Shown here piece after piece: positions 12,210-21,700 of a stretch of DNA of 64,000 nucleotides. The stretch is from the NCBI RefSeq assembly GCF_040958095.1, contig NC_091220.1:20573167-20637166 (forward strand). Direction: 5' to 3'. Position 1 is the first letter of the stretch, and each line of letters opens with the position of its first letter. The notes beneath the pieces were generated by a model that saw only the letters and a list, made by a program, of their open reading frames with translations, searched no databases and had not been told where the DNA came from. Position numbers and translations under genes: made by a program. Source of the stretch: Procambarus clarkii (Eukaryota; Arthropoda; Malacostraca; Decapoda; Cambaridae).

Positions 12210-12351
12210 GAACGCAATGTGGAAGTGTTATTCTGCTACGAGGCCTATGATGTAGTAGTTCTCATGCAGCTACGGGAATTCACTAACAGGAAAATTGTTT
12301 CTGTAGAGAAAGAAAAGCGTCAGGATAAAGAAGCAGTTGATTACGAAGGAA
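12210..12351 (+). CDS. TRAP1: TRAP1 (mitochondrial HSP90) internal exon, isolated
   Basis: The exon translates in phase 0 to ERNVEVLFCYEAYDVVVLMQ, LREFTNRKIVSVEKEKRQDK and EAVDYEG, plus one base. HSP90 proteins share the pattern 'EVLF..(E/D)..D...L..L.EF..(K/R)K..SVEK' in the C-terminal part of the middle domain. The MQLREF wording and the following acidic segment fit TRAP1, the mitochondrial HSP90 chaperone ATPase, better than cytosolic HSP90. The acceptor is TTTTTTCTCCTGTGCAG (ends 12209) and the donor is A|GTAAGA (GT at 12352-12353). The exon is 142 bp and ends in phase 1. No other TRAP1 exon is visible: the expected ~190 C-terminal residues are not found before the ADRM1 exons 2 kb downstream. 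It is therefore part of a gene with distant exons, a relocated exon or a pseudogene fragment. The identity is recalled from family knowledge, not searched. Confidence 0.8.
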
Positions 12352-13080
12352 GTAAGAAACTTAACAACTTTTGTATAACTTTTCTAACTGGCTGCTAAGA
12401 AGACAGAAAAAACATTATGTTCATGAGTTTTTATTCATTCTTTGGTGAAAATTTAAAAAAAATTCAGATATTACTGCTAATTCCCCTCCTGTTTAAATTT
12501 GTATATTAATGTGAAATAACTAGTGTCCCATAATTTTCTGTTCTCGTAAGTTTCCAATTGTCTACATTCATCTACAATCTGGATTAATTAAAATTCCATA
12601 ATGCCCATTGAATCTTTGCACACAAGTGCATTCAAATCATTAATTTGATTTTTAATACTGCTTTTGTTATTGTATTTTCTGTGAGGAAAATTGTCAGTTT
12701 TCTGAAGCTATCACACTGAATAACTGCCATACTACTAGGTGTCATCAGTTGCCGAGTTATGTTGGCCTTCTGTGGACTATGAGAAAAAAGTCCACTACGG
12801 GCTCACCATAGCCCGTGCTACTTGGAACTTTTTGTTCCAAGGAACGAATCTTATACAACAAAACAACTATGAGCCAGATCCTGCCCCCCCCCCTCAGAGA
12901 GGAGCAGGGAGCAATGGCCTGTGAACACTTTAAATAAATGTAAAGTTTATCATCTTTTCCACCATACAAGGGAAGGCTCCTAGCAAGATAAGCAAATCAA
13001 AACAGACTACCGCATGGTTAAAACGAAACCGTAGCCTAAAATTTCCCAAACGAACTCCCCCATAATGAAAACAAAATTTT
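12352..13080. other. Non-coding, AT-rich sequence with a double hairpin
   Basis: No exon is seen. At 12798-12815 CGGGCTCACCATAGCCCG, and at 12824-12838 GGAACTTTTTGTTCC, form two adjacent short hairpins. I recall similar sequence as a dispersed crustacean repeat, but cannot check this. Confidence 0.55.
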
Positions 13081-13082
13081 GT

Positions 13083-13335
13083 AAAACTAGCCCCCCCCCC
13101 TTCACTAGTCTGCCCCCCCCTTCTTCACTAGTCTGCCCCCCCCCCTTCTTCACTAGTCTGCCCCCCCCTTCTTCACTAGTCTGCCCCCCCCCCTTCTTCA
13201 CTAGTCTGCCCCCCCCCCCCTTCTTCACTAGTCTGCCCCCCCCTTCTTCACTAGTCTGCCCCCCCCCTTCTTCACTAGTCTGCCCCCCCCTTCTTCACTA
13301 GTCTGCCCCCCCCCCTTCTTCACTAGTCTGCCCCC
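13083..13335. repeat. C-rich minisatellite, ~23-27-bp unit, ~11 copies
   Basis: The unit is TTCTTCACTAGTCTG followed by 7-12 C. Copies differ almost only in C-run length. The minus strand has many G runs of seven or more. Confidence 0.93.
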
Positions 13336-13399
13336 ACCCACCTGCCTGGGTCAGCCAGGGCGTGCAGAGTCTAGTTCTATACTGATGTCCGGGCCTGGT

Positions 13400-13640
13400 A
13401 GTCACTGTGCTCTGGCATCCCGTTTTCTTTGGTGTTTTTGCTTTTGAGGCGGTGTGTTCCTATAGGGATGTGTGCGTGAGCCAGGAGTTTAGTGTACTGG
13501 AACTGCATGTGCTCAGGGTTTCCTTCCCTGTGCGCTCTGTAAGTACTAGCCTTGCATGGTGAAGGTTATCTTTCTCTGGGGGCATTCAGTCAACACTCCT
13601 TTCAGGGGGGCTTCCTCACTTGTGGTGGTCCTCGCCCATA
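13400..13640 (-). repeat. Interspersed repeat copy, minus orientation
   Basis: The reverse complement matches 11360-11570, including GAGCACATGCAGTTCCA and ACTAAACTCCTGGCTCACG. The two copies form an inverted pair about 2 kb apart flanking the TRAP1 exon. Confidence 0.65.
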
Positions 13641-13737
13641 AGGTAAACCTTTAATCTGTGTTATTAAATAAATTAAATATATTAAAGCCTTTAATAAGTA
13701 AATCTGTGACTTTGTTTTTCCTTGGTTTGGGAGTGTT

Positions 13738-13816
13738 TTGGTTGGTGGGGAGCATTGTGGTCTGTGTGACCAGTTATGGTTGGTGGGGAGCATTGTGGTC
13801 TGTGTGACCAGTTATT
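13738..13816. repeat. Direct duplication of ~39 bp
   Basis: GGTTGGTGGGGAGCATTGTG followed by GTCTGTGTGACCAGTTAT occurs twice back to back. Confidence 0.9.
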
Positions 13817-14389
13817 TTGTTAAAACAAGCTGTGCCGAAGCTTCTCCCAGGCTACTCATACTCCTACTGGGGTGGGGGGTATTTTCATACTCATGCATGG
13901 TATTTTCATGCAGGAGTGGGATATTTCATACCTGTACGTTTTTAGACTTGGGTTCGACTCCCTCTCAATTTTGCTTTCGGGGTTCCTTTGGGTTTCCCTG
14001 GGGCTAGGCATCTTTCTGGAGGTTTCTGTCCTCATGTCTTCCCCTTTGGAGGAGCATGAGGTTCTGTTGTGTGGCCCTATAAAAATAATGTATTGGGAAT
14101 TGCAAGACACATGCTACTCACATGTGTCTAAGAGTCGTACAGTACCTGTCTATTGATAGGTTAACCTTAATATTTTTGTGATTGCATTATGGCTATTTGT
14201 CCAAACATACAGTACTAAATTTATTTATAATTATTGATGGAAGATTCACCCAGTCAATTTCTGATGTTAAGTATTCTTGAAGCGTTTAGTGGTGTATTAT
14301 TCCATCTGTCTTGCAGTCAAAGATGCTCTGAATAAAGTGGTTTTTAGCTTGACATATTTGACGAAAGCTCAATTTGTTGTAATCTACAG

Positions 14390-14521
14390 GCTGGGAAGAT
14401 GTACACCAAAGGACAGATGGTGTACCCAGACAAGAGGAAGGGTTTGGTGTATCTGTACCAAGCAGATGATTCCCTTATGCATATCTGTTGGAAGGACCGT
14501 GGCACTGGAACAGTTGAAGAG
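14390..14521 (+). CDS. ADRM1: ADRM1/Rpn13 exon, first half of Pru ubiquitin-binding domain
   Basis: The 44 codons begin AGKMYTKGQMVYPDKRKGLV and continue YLYQADDSLMHICWKDRGTG then TVEE. This matches the Pru (pleckstrin-like receptor for ubiquitin) domain of ADRM1/Rpn13, the 19S proteasome subunit that binds Rpn2 and ubiquitin and activates the deubiquitinase UCH37. The acceptor is TTGTTGTAATCTACAG (AG at 14388-14389) and the donor is GAG|GTAGGA (GT at 14522). Both ends are in phase 0. In the human protein, as I recall it, the residue after His in HxCWKD is Phe and contacts ubiquitin; here it is Ile. The upstream exon with the start codon and the 'LVEFR' strand was not found in the window. Confidence 0.95.
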
Positions 14522-14842
14522 GTAGGACATTTACATCAATTGAAAGGCAAGGCAGCTTTATCTTCAGAATATAAATGTTTGGTAACCATTGTAACCATAG
14601 TCAAGCAAAAGTATTGTAGGTGGCTGTCAAACTGCTGAAATAATGCATGAATTTTGATGGACAATCTTATATTAAAAGTGATACATTTGGTAGATCAGTA
14701 TAAAGTCTACAGGGACAAATCTGACCCAAATTTTATTTGCCAAGCACTTGCATGTATAGATTGTCAAATGCTTAATTATTTATTTTTTTAATTGAAATGT
14801 GGTTTGAAAGCATAAATGTTAAAGTAATCTGTTATTTTTCAG

Positions 14843-14959
14843 GATGTGATTATTTCCCCTGATGACTGTGAATATAAGCGTGTGTCACAGTGCACGACTG
14901 GTAGAGTTTATGTACTCAAGTTTAAATCGTCAAGCAGACGACTCTTCTTTTGGATGCAG
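14843..14959 (+). CDS. ADRM1: ADRM1/Rpn13 exon, second half of Pru domain
   Basis: The 39 codons begin [20 protein letters not shown] and continue [19 protein letters not shown], the second half of the Pru fold ending at the conserved FFWMQ strand. The acceptor is GTTATTTTTCAG (AG at 14841-14842) and the donor is CAG|GTAAAA (GT at 14960-14961). It is in phase 0 on both sides and 321 bp after the previous exon, so the two splice cleanly in frame. In ADRM1 this is normally followed by an EPKTD-type segment completing the Pru helix. No such exon is seen before the terminal exon. Confidence 0.96.
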
Positions 14960-15342
14960 GTAAAAAAAAATAGTGTACTTGTATATGATATTGAATTTGT
15001 GGTTGTTGATAAATTGTTATAGAAGGGCAAAATGTATTGGCAAGTAAAGACTAGTAGTTTTAAAGTAGAAATTGTTAAGTACTGTAGTAGGTGTTTACAT
15101 TTACAGCAAATAACTCGATATAAATGACATGTGGCACATCATGAACTTCCACAATATTTGCGTACTTTAAGGTTTTGCCTCCATAGGTGGTAAGATTGCT
15201 GAACTAACCAATGGTAATTTGTCTAATGTGCCGAGGGCTTGATGGTGCATTGTGAATTGGTGTTTACAATAATGTGCTGGAAGTGCTTGTGCTTGTTGGG
15301 TTTTGGGGTTTTTGAACATATGTTGTTGTTATATATCTTGCC

Positions 15343-15995
15343 ATGGGTACCAAGAAAGTCTGTGGTAAGGTTCAACCTAAGAAAATAGTTGAGTTGAGAC
15401 AGTAGAGGATGTCCCTTCCTCATTAAGAAAATGTGTGATGTATGGGAAGAACTGCAAAATTTTGTTGAAAAAACTCGCTCAGATAAAGCTGTAACAGGCC
15501 ATTGCATTGACCTTTTAAATGACAATGTGATGTCTCACTACAGACATATGTTAAAATATTGGGAAAAACAAGTGTCTTTAGACAGATTCTTAGCAAGACA
15601 AGCAAGCAGTGAGCCACAGCCAGGTCCTAGTGGTACAGTACTCTTGCAAAACAAAGTACCCAAGTCATCACTTCCTGATGTTATAGTTGAAAGGGACTTT
15701 CCCCCCCCCCCTTTCCAAACAGCAACACCTCTCTTCCCCCCCCCCCCTTCTTCACCATCTTCCATACACCAACAAATCATCAGTAAAGGTAAGCAATAAC
15801 TTGTACATACTCTAGTACTCAAGATTTGGGTGAATTAAGTATAAAATTGACTTTGAAGTTAATATTTTTGGGCGTGTGGAACGGATTAATGAAATTTACA
15901 TTATTTCTTATGGGGAAATTCGCTTTGGTTTTCAAATTTTCGGCTTACGAACCGTCTGTGGGAAAGGATTAAACTCTTAAATGGAGGTACCACTG
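15343..15995 (+). mobile_element. Internally deleted Tigger/pogo-type DNA transposon
   Basis: An N-terminal start at 15343 (MGTKKVCGKVQPKKIVELRQ, stop, then shifted) joins abruptly to the C-terminal part of a Tigger-like transposase: 15431-15799 contains VTGHCIDLLNDNVMSHYRHM then KYWEKQVSLDRFLARQASSE. The 3' end (about 15880-15995) reads GGATTAATGAAATTTACATT, then TTATGGGGAAATTCGC, and ends GGAGGTACCACTG followed by TA. This resembles the CAGTGGTACCTC-type inverted terminus of invertebrate Tigger elements. The catalytic DDE core is missing, so it cannot transpose itself. It lies inside the putative ADRM1 intron. The 5' terminus was not defined. Confidence 0.8.
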
Positions 15996-18315
15996 TAATT
16001 GTATTATATATAATTAATATTATGTACTTAATTAAGGGCACCTAGCCTCTTAACTTAATGGATATACAGTACATAATTTGTATTCCCATGCATATACAGT
16101 ACTCGTGTATGCATGTACACACCCATAATTTATATGGGTTGAGGCAACTTTCTTGGCAAGATCAAACTTCGTAGCGTCATTGTTGGTCGTGAGCCACGGA
16201 TCCATGAAAACCCAGCTGATCTGTGACATTTTGAAACTAGTAATCTTATTTTGGAAGCTTTTGTTCCTACAAAGGTTAAAGAACGTGTACACTCTGCCTT
16301 GATGTAACATAAACCTTGATGGTTTGTTTTACCTAAAGAATTTATATAATGCCCTTCCACTTTGTATATATAACTACAGCAAAGGACTATAACATCTTGA
16401 ATATACCAAGGCTGGGCTTGGAGTAGAAGAAATCCTGAAACTCTCTGCAGGTACATGTTTGGTGGTGGTCGTGGCAGGTTGGGTTCGGACACCAAAATGC
16501 AAATGCACAGTTAAATGCTTTCAATACTTGTACGTAGTGTGAGTTTGCCCTAGGGGTGAATTGTGTTTACATACTGGTTGGACAGTACAAAAATTAAATG
16601 TGCAGTTCAAGGGTTAAGATAGATTATCTTCATGTAAAAGGTTTTATCAGAGTCCATCAGGTGCTAGATGTCTAGTCTTTCAAGTTGCCAATAATGCTAA
16701 ATGAAAGGAAACGTGTATAACACGAAAGTTCTGTACTAGAAAGAGGTACTAAAGTAATGATAAAAAATATGTAGTATGGTTATTTTATCACCAAACTGAC
16801 ATGGTCAACAAAGATAACCTGGTGGTGAACATAAACCATCTAAGAAGTGTTTGCAAGGTGCCTAGAATACAGTGGTTCTGTAATTGGATATCTAAGGGTG
16901 CTAAGGTGAAATATTTAACATGCTGACTTACACAAATCATTGTTCTAGAGTTAATGTACATGTTAGTGACATAAGGATGTGTGGAATGTTATTTACATTT
17001 GCAAATATTGTATAATATTAATGTATACCTGAAAATGAGTAAGAACTACAGAATGTTAATTTAAATTTAATCAATATTGTTTCCAAAAGGGCTAAATGTT
17101 GTGTTATTGAAGGGAGTCATCCAATTTTTAAAGAGTTTGATCATTCATTTTTCCCAAGTTTTGGGCAACTTCACTGTGAAATTGATGTGCTACCATTTGG
17201 TATGATGGACAACTAGTAGGAGAACCGGTGTATAGATTGTTTCCATCAATAGATTGGTTCTCATTTATAGTATTTATGAGGATGCAGCTCTTAAGAGTTT
17301 GTCAAAGGTGGGACCATGAGTGAATGGGGCTATTTGACTTTCCCATGGGTGAAAATTGTAGTTTTAACACAATATTTTCTTGAACACTTTTCTTCACACT
17401 CCCGCTCCATTTCCATCCTCACTGATGGGTCTAAGTTTGCAGACGGTGTAGGCCATCACATAACTGTTGTTATTTCCTGACCACACTTATATATGTGTCG
17501 GCTGCTCTGGAGACTTGGCTGGCATCTTCACGGCAGAACTTTATGCCATTCTCTATGCTCTGCTTTCCGACTGTCCCTTGCAGTCAGTTGTCCCTCGATA
17601 GAATTGTTGGTGAATCGGATACATTTGATATTGTTCGCCTTATGCGTTTCTGTTCTCATATTGGCATCGTTGGTCATATTTAGCGCCCTCTGATTATTCC
17701 GCACCTTTGATAGTGCTACATAGCCTTCCCGGTTTGGTGCCTCCTTTTGATAATTTATTGATAATTACTTGCTCTATATAGATGCACATCAAAATGTAGG
17801 TTGTTACCTGATATCATAGGATACTGTGCTATCACCGGGAAGGATGTTAATTGAGGTCATGGTGACCTGACCACATGTTGCTAGGATATTTCCAGGTGTT
17901 TGGTTAGTACCAACAAACTAAATGGTGGCGTATCGCCCACACTATACAATAGAATACAGTAATAAGCTTTTGTCATCTCATCACATAACTAGACAATTGA
18001 TACTTTGCCTCATAGTTGTGAATTGCCAATATGGATACATACTGACAGTAAAATATTTTTGATAATAAACAGAACAGATTTTTTGAATGTTTAAATAATG
18101 ACCAAGTGTTTGGACAAGTATCCCTAGCTTTAAAAGTAGAATAAAGAAACAATAGGATGTTGATAGTGTTTAGTTGTCGATTTAGTGTAGTTCATTGCCT
18201 GTAAATACAACTAGGACAGTAGAGCAGACATATTTAGTATTGTATTTGGGGTGTCAAGAAACCAGTCATGGTACTATTTAATCGATCATTCATAGATTTT
18301 ATTTCTTACTTTCAG
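15996..18315. other. Putative last intron of ADRM1, no further exon recognised
   Basis: Apart from the LINE relic at 17395-17765 I see no coding segment. A weak plus-strand frame at 16140-16230 (KIKLRSVIVGREPRIHENPA) is not recognised and looks repeat-derived. The expected ADRM1 middle region (Ser/Pro-rich linker and UCH37-binding DEUBAD domain) is not visible anywhere between 14960 and 18315. Confidence 0.5.
17395..17765 (+). pseudogene. LINE 3' fragment with RNase H relic
   Basis: In shifting plus frames the sequence encodes SISILTDGSKFADGVG, then TYMCRL and FTAELYAILYAL, the signature of the RNase H domain carried by I-, R1- and related LINEs. It jumps to a C-terminal tail, LSLDRIVGESDTFDIVRLMR then FCSHIGIVGHI with a stop (17590-17685). 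The join implies an internal deletion. The downstream segment TTTAGCGCCCTCTGATTATT probably belongs to the 3' UTR. It sits in the putative ADRM1 intron. Confidence 0.75.
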
Positions 18316-18432
18316 GCCTTGGGAAAGAAGAAAGGTAAAGAGGAAGGCAGTAAGAAGGAAGAAGAGAAGGAGGTTTCTGATAAAACCCAGGATCAAGATA
18401 AGGATGACGATGATGCCATGTCTGTTGACTAA
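18316..18432 (+). CDS. ADRM1: ADRM1/Rpn13 terminal exon, acidic C-terminal tail
   Basis: The 38 codons plus TAA begin ALGKKKGKEEGSKKEEEKEV and end with SDKTQDQDKDDDDAMSVD. ADRM1 proteins end in a Lys/Glu-rich stretch and a short acidic tail of the form DEEEDMSLD in human, and this matches in composition, in its last residues and in position. The acceptor is TTATTTCTTACTTTCAG (AG at 18314-18315), phase 0. It is on the same strand as the two Pru exons, 3.4 kb downstream. The missing middle exons make this a partial gene model: either the exons are absent from the assembly or genome, or they are too diverged for me to see. Confidence 0.75.
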   Translation, partial: ALGKKKGKEEGSKKEEEKEVSDKTQDQDKDDDDAMSVD

Positions 18433-18716
18433 GTGGTGTCCATGGATATGTTTGCCTTCAATTTTATATCTTGTTTTACCATTGGATACTTATGCCTAGA
18501 TTTGTAAAGGGACCTATGACCTCACTGTGGATTTGTATGTCAAAGGTATTCCTTTAATATTTATCAGTTAGGAGATAGTGATGATATGTGCCATTATTAC
18601 AGGAGTGTACTGTCAGCATCACATTTTCAATATTGTATTAGTTGATTTGTAATGTACAAGTTGCGATTTTTTAATGTAGTTTTGATAAGTCTGAAACAGC
18701 AGACTAATAGAACTCA

Positions 18717-18722
18717 TTAAAT
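18717..18722 (+). promoter_or_regulatory. Possible ADRM1 polyadenylation signal (ATTAAA)
   Basis: ATTAAA lies about 285 bp after the stop codon and only 7-10 bp before the first satellite sequence. If it is used, the transcript end coincides with the satellite boundary. Confidence 0.35.
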
Positions 18723-18728
18723 AATATA

Positions 18729-21700
18729 GGCAAAATATGACCCCATCGCCGTTTTCAGTAATTGGCATATTTTCGGTATAAAAAGTCGTAATTTGAAACT
18801 GAAAATAGGTGCAGAGAGTCAGAATTCGGACAAAAAATCACGCTCAGGAGTCAAATTTCGGACATTTCAGACATTTTGAAAACTGCAGGGGGGTTTGGGC
18901 AAAATATGACCTATCGCTGTTTTCAGTAATTGGCATAATTTCAGTATAAAAATTCGTAATTTGAAAATGAAAATAGGTGCAGAGAGTCAGAATTCGGCTC
19001 AAAAATCACGCTCAGGAGTCAAATTTCGGACATTTCAGACTTTTGAAAACTGCAGGGGGGTTTGGGCAAAATATGACCCATCGCCGTTTTCAGTAATTGG
19101 CATATTTTCGGTATAAAAAGTCGTAATTTGAAAATGAAAATAGATGCAGAGAGTCAGATTTCGGCTCAAAAATCACGCCCAGGAGTCAAATTTCGGACAT
19201 TTCAGACATTTTGAAAACTGCAGGGGGGTTTGGGCAAAATATGACCAATCGCCGTTTTCAGTAATTGGCATATTTTCGGTATAAAAAGTCGTAATTTGAA
19301 AATGAAAATAGATGCAGAGAGTCAGATTTCGGCTCAAAAATCACGCCCAGGAGTCAAATTTCGGACATTTCAGACATTTTGAAAACTGCAGGGGGGTTTG
19401 GGCAAAATATGACCAATCGCCGTTTTCAGTAATTGGCATATTTTCGGTATAAAAAGTCGCAATTTGAAAATGAAAATAGGAGCAGAGAGTCAGAATTCGG
19501 CTCAAAAATCACGCTCAGGAGTCAAATTTCGGACATTTCAGACATTTTGAAAACTGCAGGGGGGTTTGGGCAAAATATGACCCATCGCCGTTTTCAGTAA
19601 TTGGCATATTTTCGGTATAAAAAGTCGTAATTTGAAAATGAAAATAGGTGCAGAGAGTCAGAATTCGGCTCAAAAATCACGCTCAGGAGTCAAATTTCGG
19701 ACATTTCAGACATTTGAAAACTGCAGGGGGGTTTGGGCAAAATATGACCCATCGCCGTTTTCAGTAATTGGCATATTTTCGGTATAAAAAGTCGTAATTT
19801 GAAAATGAAAATAGATGCAGAGAGTCAGAATTCGGCTCAAAAATCACGCCCAGGAGTCAAATTTCGGACATTTCAGACATTTTAAAAACTGCAGGGGGGG
19901 GGGGGGGGGGTTTGGGCAAAATATGACCCATCGCCGTTTTCAGTAATTGGCATATTTTCCGTATAAAAAGTCGTAATTTGAAAATGAAAATAGGTGCAGA
20001 GAGTCAGAATTCGGCTCAAAACTCGCGCTCAGGAGTCAAATTTCGGACATTTCAGACATTTTGAAAACTGCAGGGGGGTTTGGGCAAAATATAACCCATC
20101 GCCGTTTTCTGTAATTGGCATATTTTCGGTATAAAAAGTCGTAATTTGAAAATGAAAATAGGTGCAGAGAGTCAGAATTCGGCTCAAAAATCACGCTCAG
20201 GAGTCAAATTTCGGACATTTCAGACATTTTGAAAACTGCAGGGGGGTTCGGGCAAAATATGACCCATCGCCGTTTTCAGTAATTGGCATATTTTCGGTAT
20301 AAAAATTCGTAATTTGAAAATGAAAATAGGTGCAGAGAGTCAGAATTCGGCTCAAAAATCACGCTCAAGAGTCAAATTTCGGACATTTCAGACATTTTGA
20401 AAATTGCAGAGGGGTTTGGGCAAAATATGACCCATCGCCGTTTTCAGTAATTGGCATATTTTCGGTATAAAAAGTCGTAATTTGAAAATGAAAATAGGTG
20501 AAGAGAGTCAGAATTCGGCTCAAAAATCACGCTCAGGAGTCAAATTTCGGACATTTCACACATTTTGAAAACTGCAGGGGGGTTTGGGCAAAATATGACC
20601 CATCGCCGTTTTCAGTAATTGGCATATTTTCGGTATAAAAAGTCGCAATTTGAAAATGAAAATAGGTGCAGAGAGTCAGAATTCGGCTCAAAAATCACGC
20701 TCAGGAGTCCAATTTCGGACATTTCAGACATTTTGAAAACTGCAGGGGGGTTTGGGCAAAATATGACCCATCGCTGTTTTCAGTAATTGGCATATTTTCG
20801 GTATAAAAAGTCGTAATTTGAAAATGAAAATAGGTGCAGTCAGAATTCGGCTCAAAAATCACGCTCAGGAGTCAAATTTTGGACATTTCAGACATTTTGA
20901 AAACTGCAGGGGGGTTTGGGCAAAATATGACCCATCGCCGTTTTCAGTAATTGGCATATTTTCGGTATAAAAAGTCGTAATTTGAAACTGAAAATAGGTG
21001 CAGAGAGTCAGAATTCGGCTCAAAAATCACGCTCAGGATTCAAATTTCCGACATTTCAGACATTTTAATACTGCAGGGGGGTTTGGGTAAAATATGACCC
21101 ATCGCCGTTTTCAGTAATTGGCATATTTTCGGTATGAAACGTCGTAATTTGAAACTGAAAATAGGTGCAGTGAGTCAGAATTCGGCTCAAAACTCACGCT
21201 CAGGAGTCAAATTTCCGACATTTCAGACATTTGGAAACTGCAGGGGGGTTTAGGCAAAATATGACCCATCGCCGTTTTCAGTAATTGGCATATTTTCGGT
21301 ATAAAAAGTCGTAATTTGAAACTGAAAATAAGTGCAGAGAGTCAGAATTCGGCTCAAAAATCACGCTCAGGAGTCAAATTTCCGACATTTCAGACATTTT
21401 GAAAACTGCAGGGGGGTTTAGGCAAAATATGACCCATCGCCGTTTACAGTAATTGGCATATTTTCGGTATGAAACGTCGTAATTTGAAACTGAAAATAGG
21501 TGCAGAGAGTCAGAATTCGCCTCAAAAATCACGCTCAGGAGTCAAATTTCCGACATTTCTGACATTTTGAAAACTGCAGGGGGGTTTGGGCAAAATATGA
21601 CCCATCGCCGTTTACAGTAATTGGCATATTTTCGTTGTGAAACGTCGTAATTTGAAACTGAAAATAGGTGCAGAGAGTCAGAATTCGGCTCAAAAATCAC

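Noticed and set aside
13065..13301. Pro/Ser-rich plus-strand frame
   Set aside because: It is a translation of the C-rich minisatellite.
13940..13965. GGGTTCGACTCCC, resembling a tRNA T-arm or SINE B box
   Set aside because: No A box, acceptor stem or cloverleaf could be placed around it. It may still belong to a SINE, but this cannot be supported.
16130..16495. 121-codon minus-strand frame and the opposite-strand RSVIVGREPRIHENP segment
   Set aside because: Neither resembles a known protein. The plus-strand piece is short and bounded by stops; probably an unrecognised repeat.
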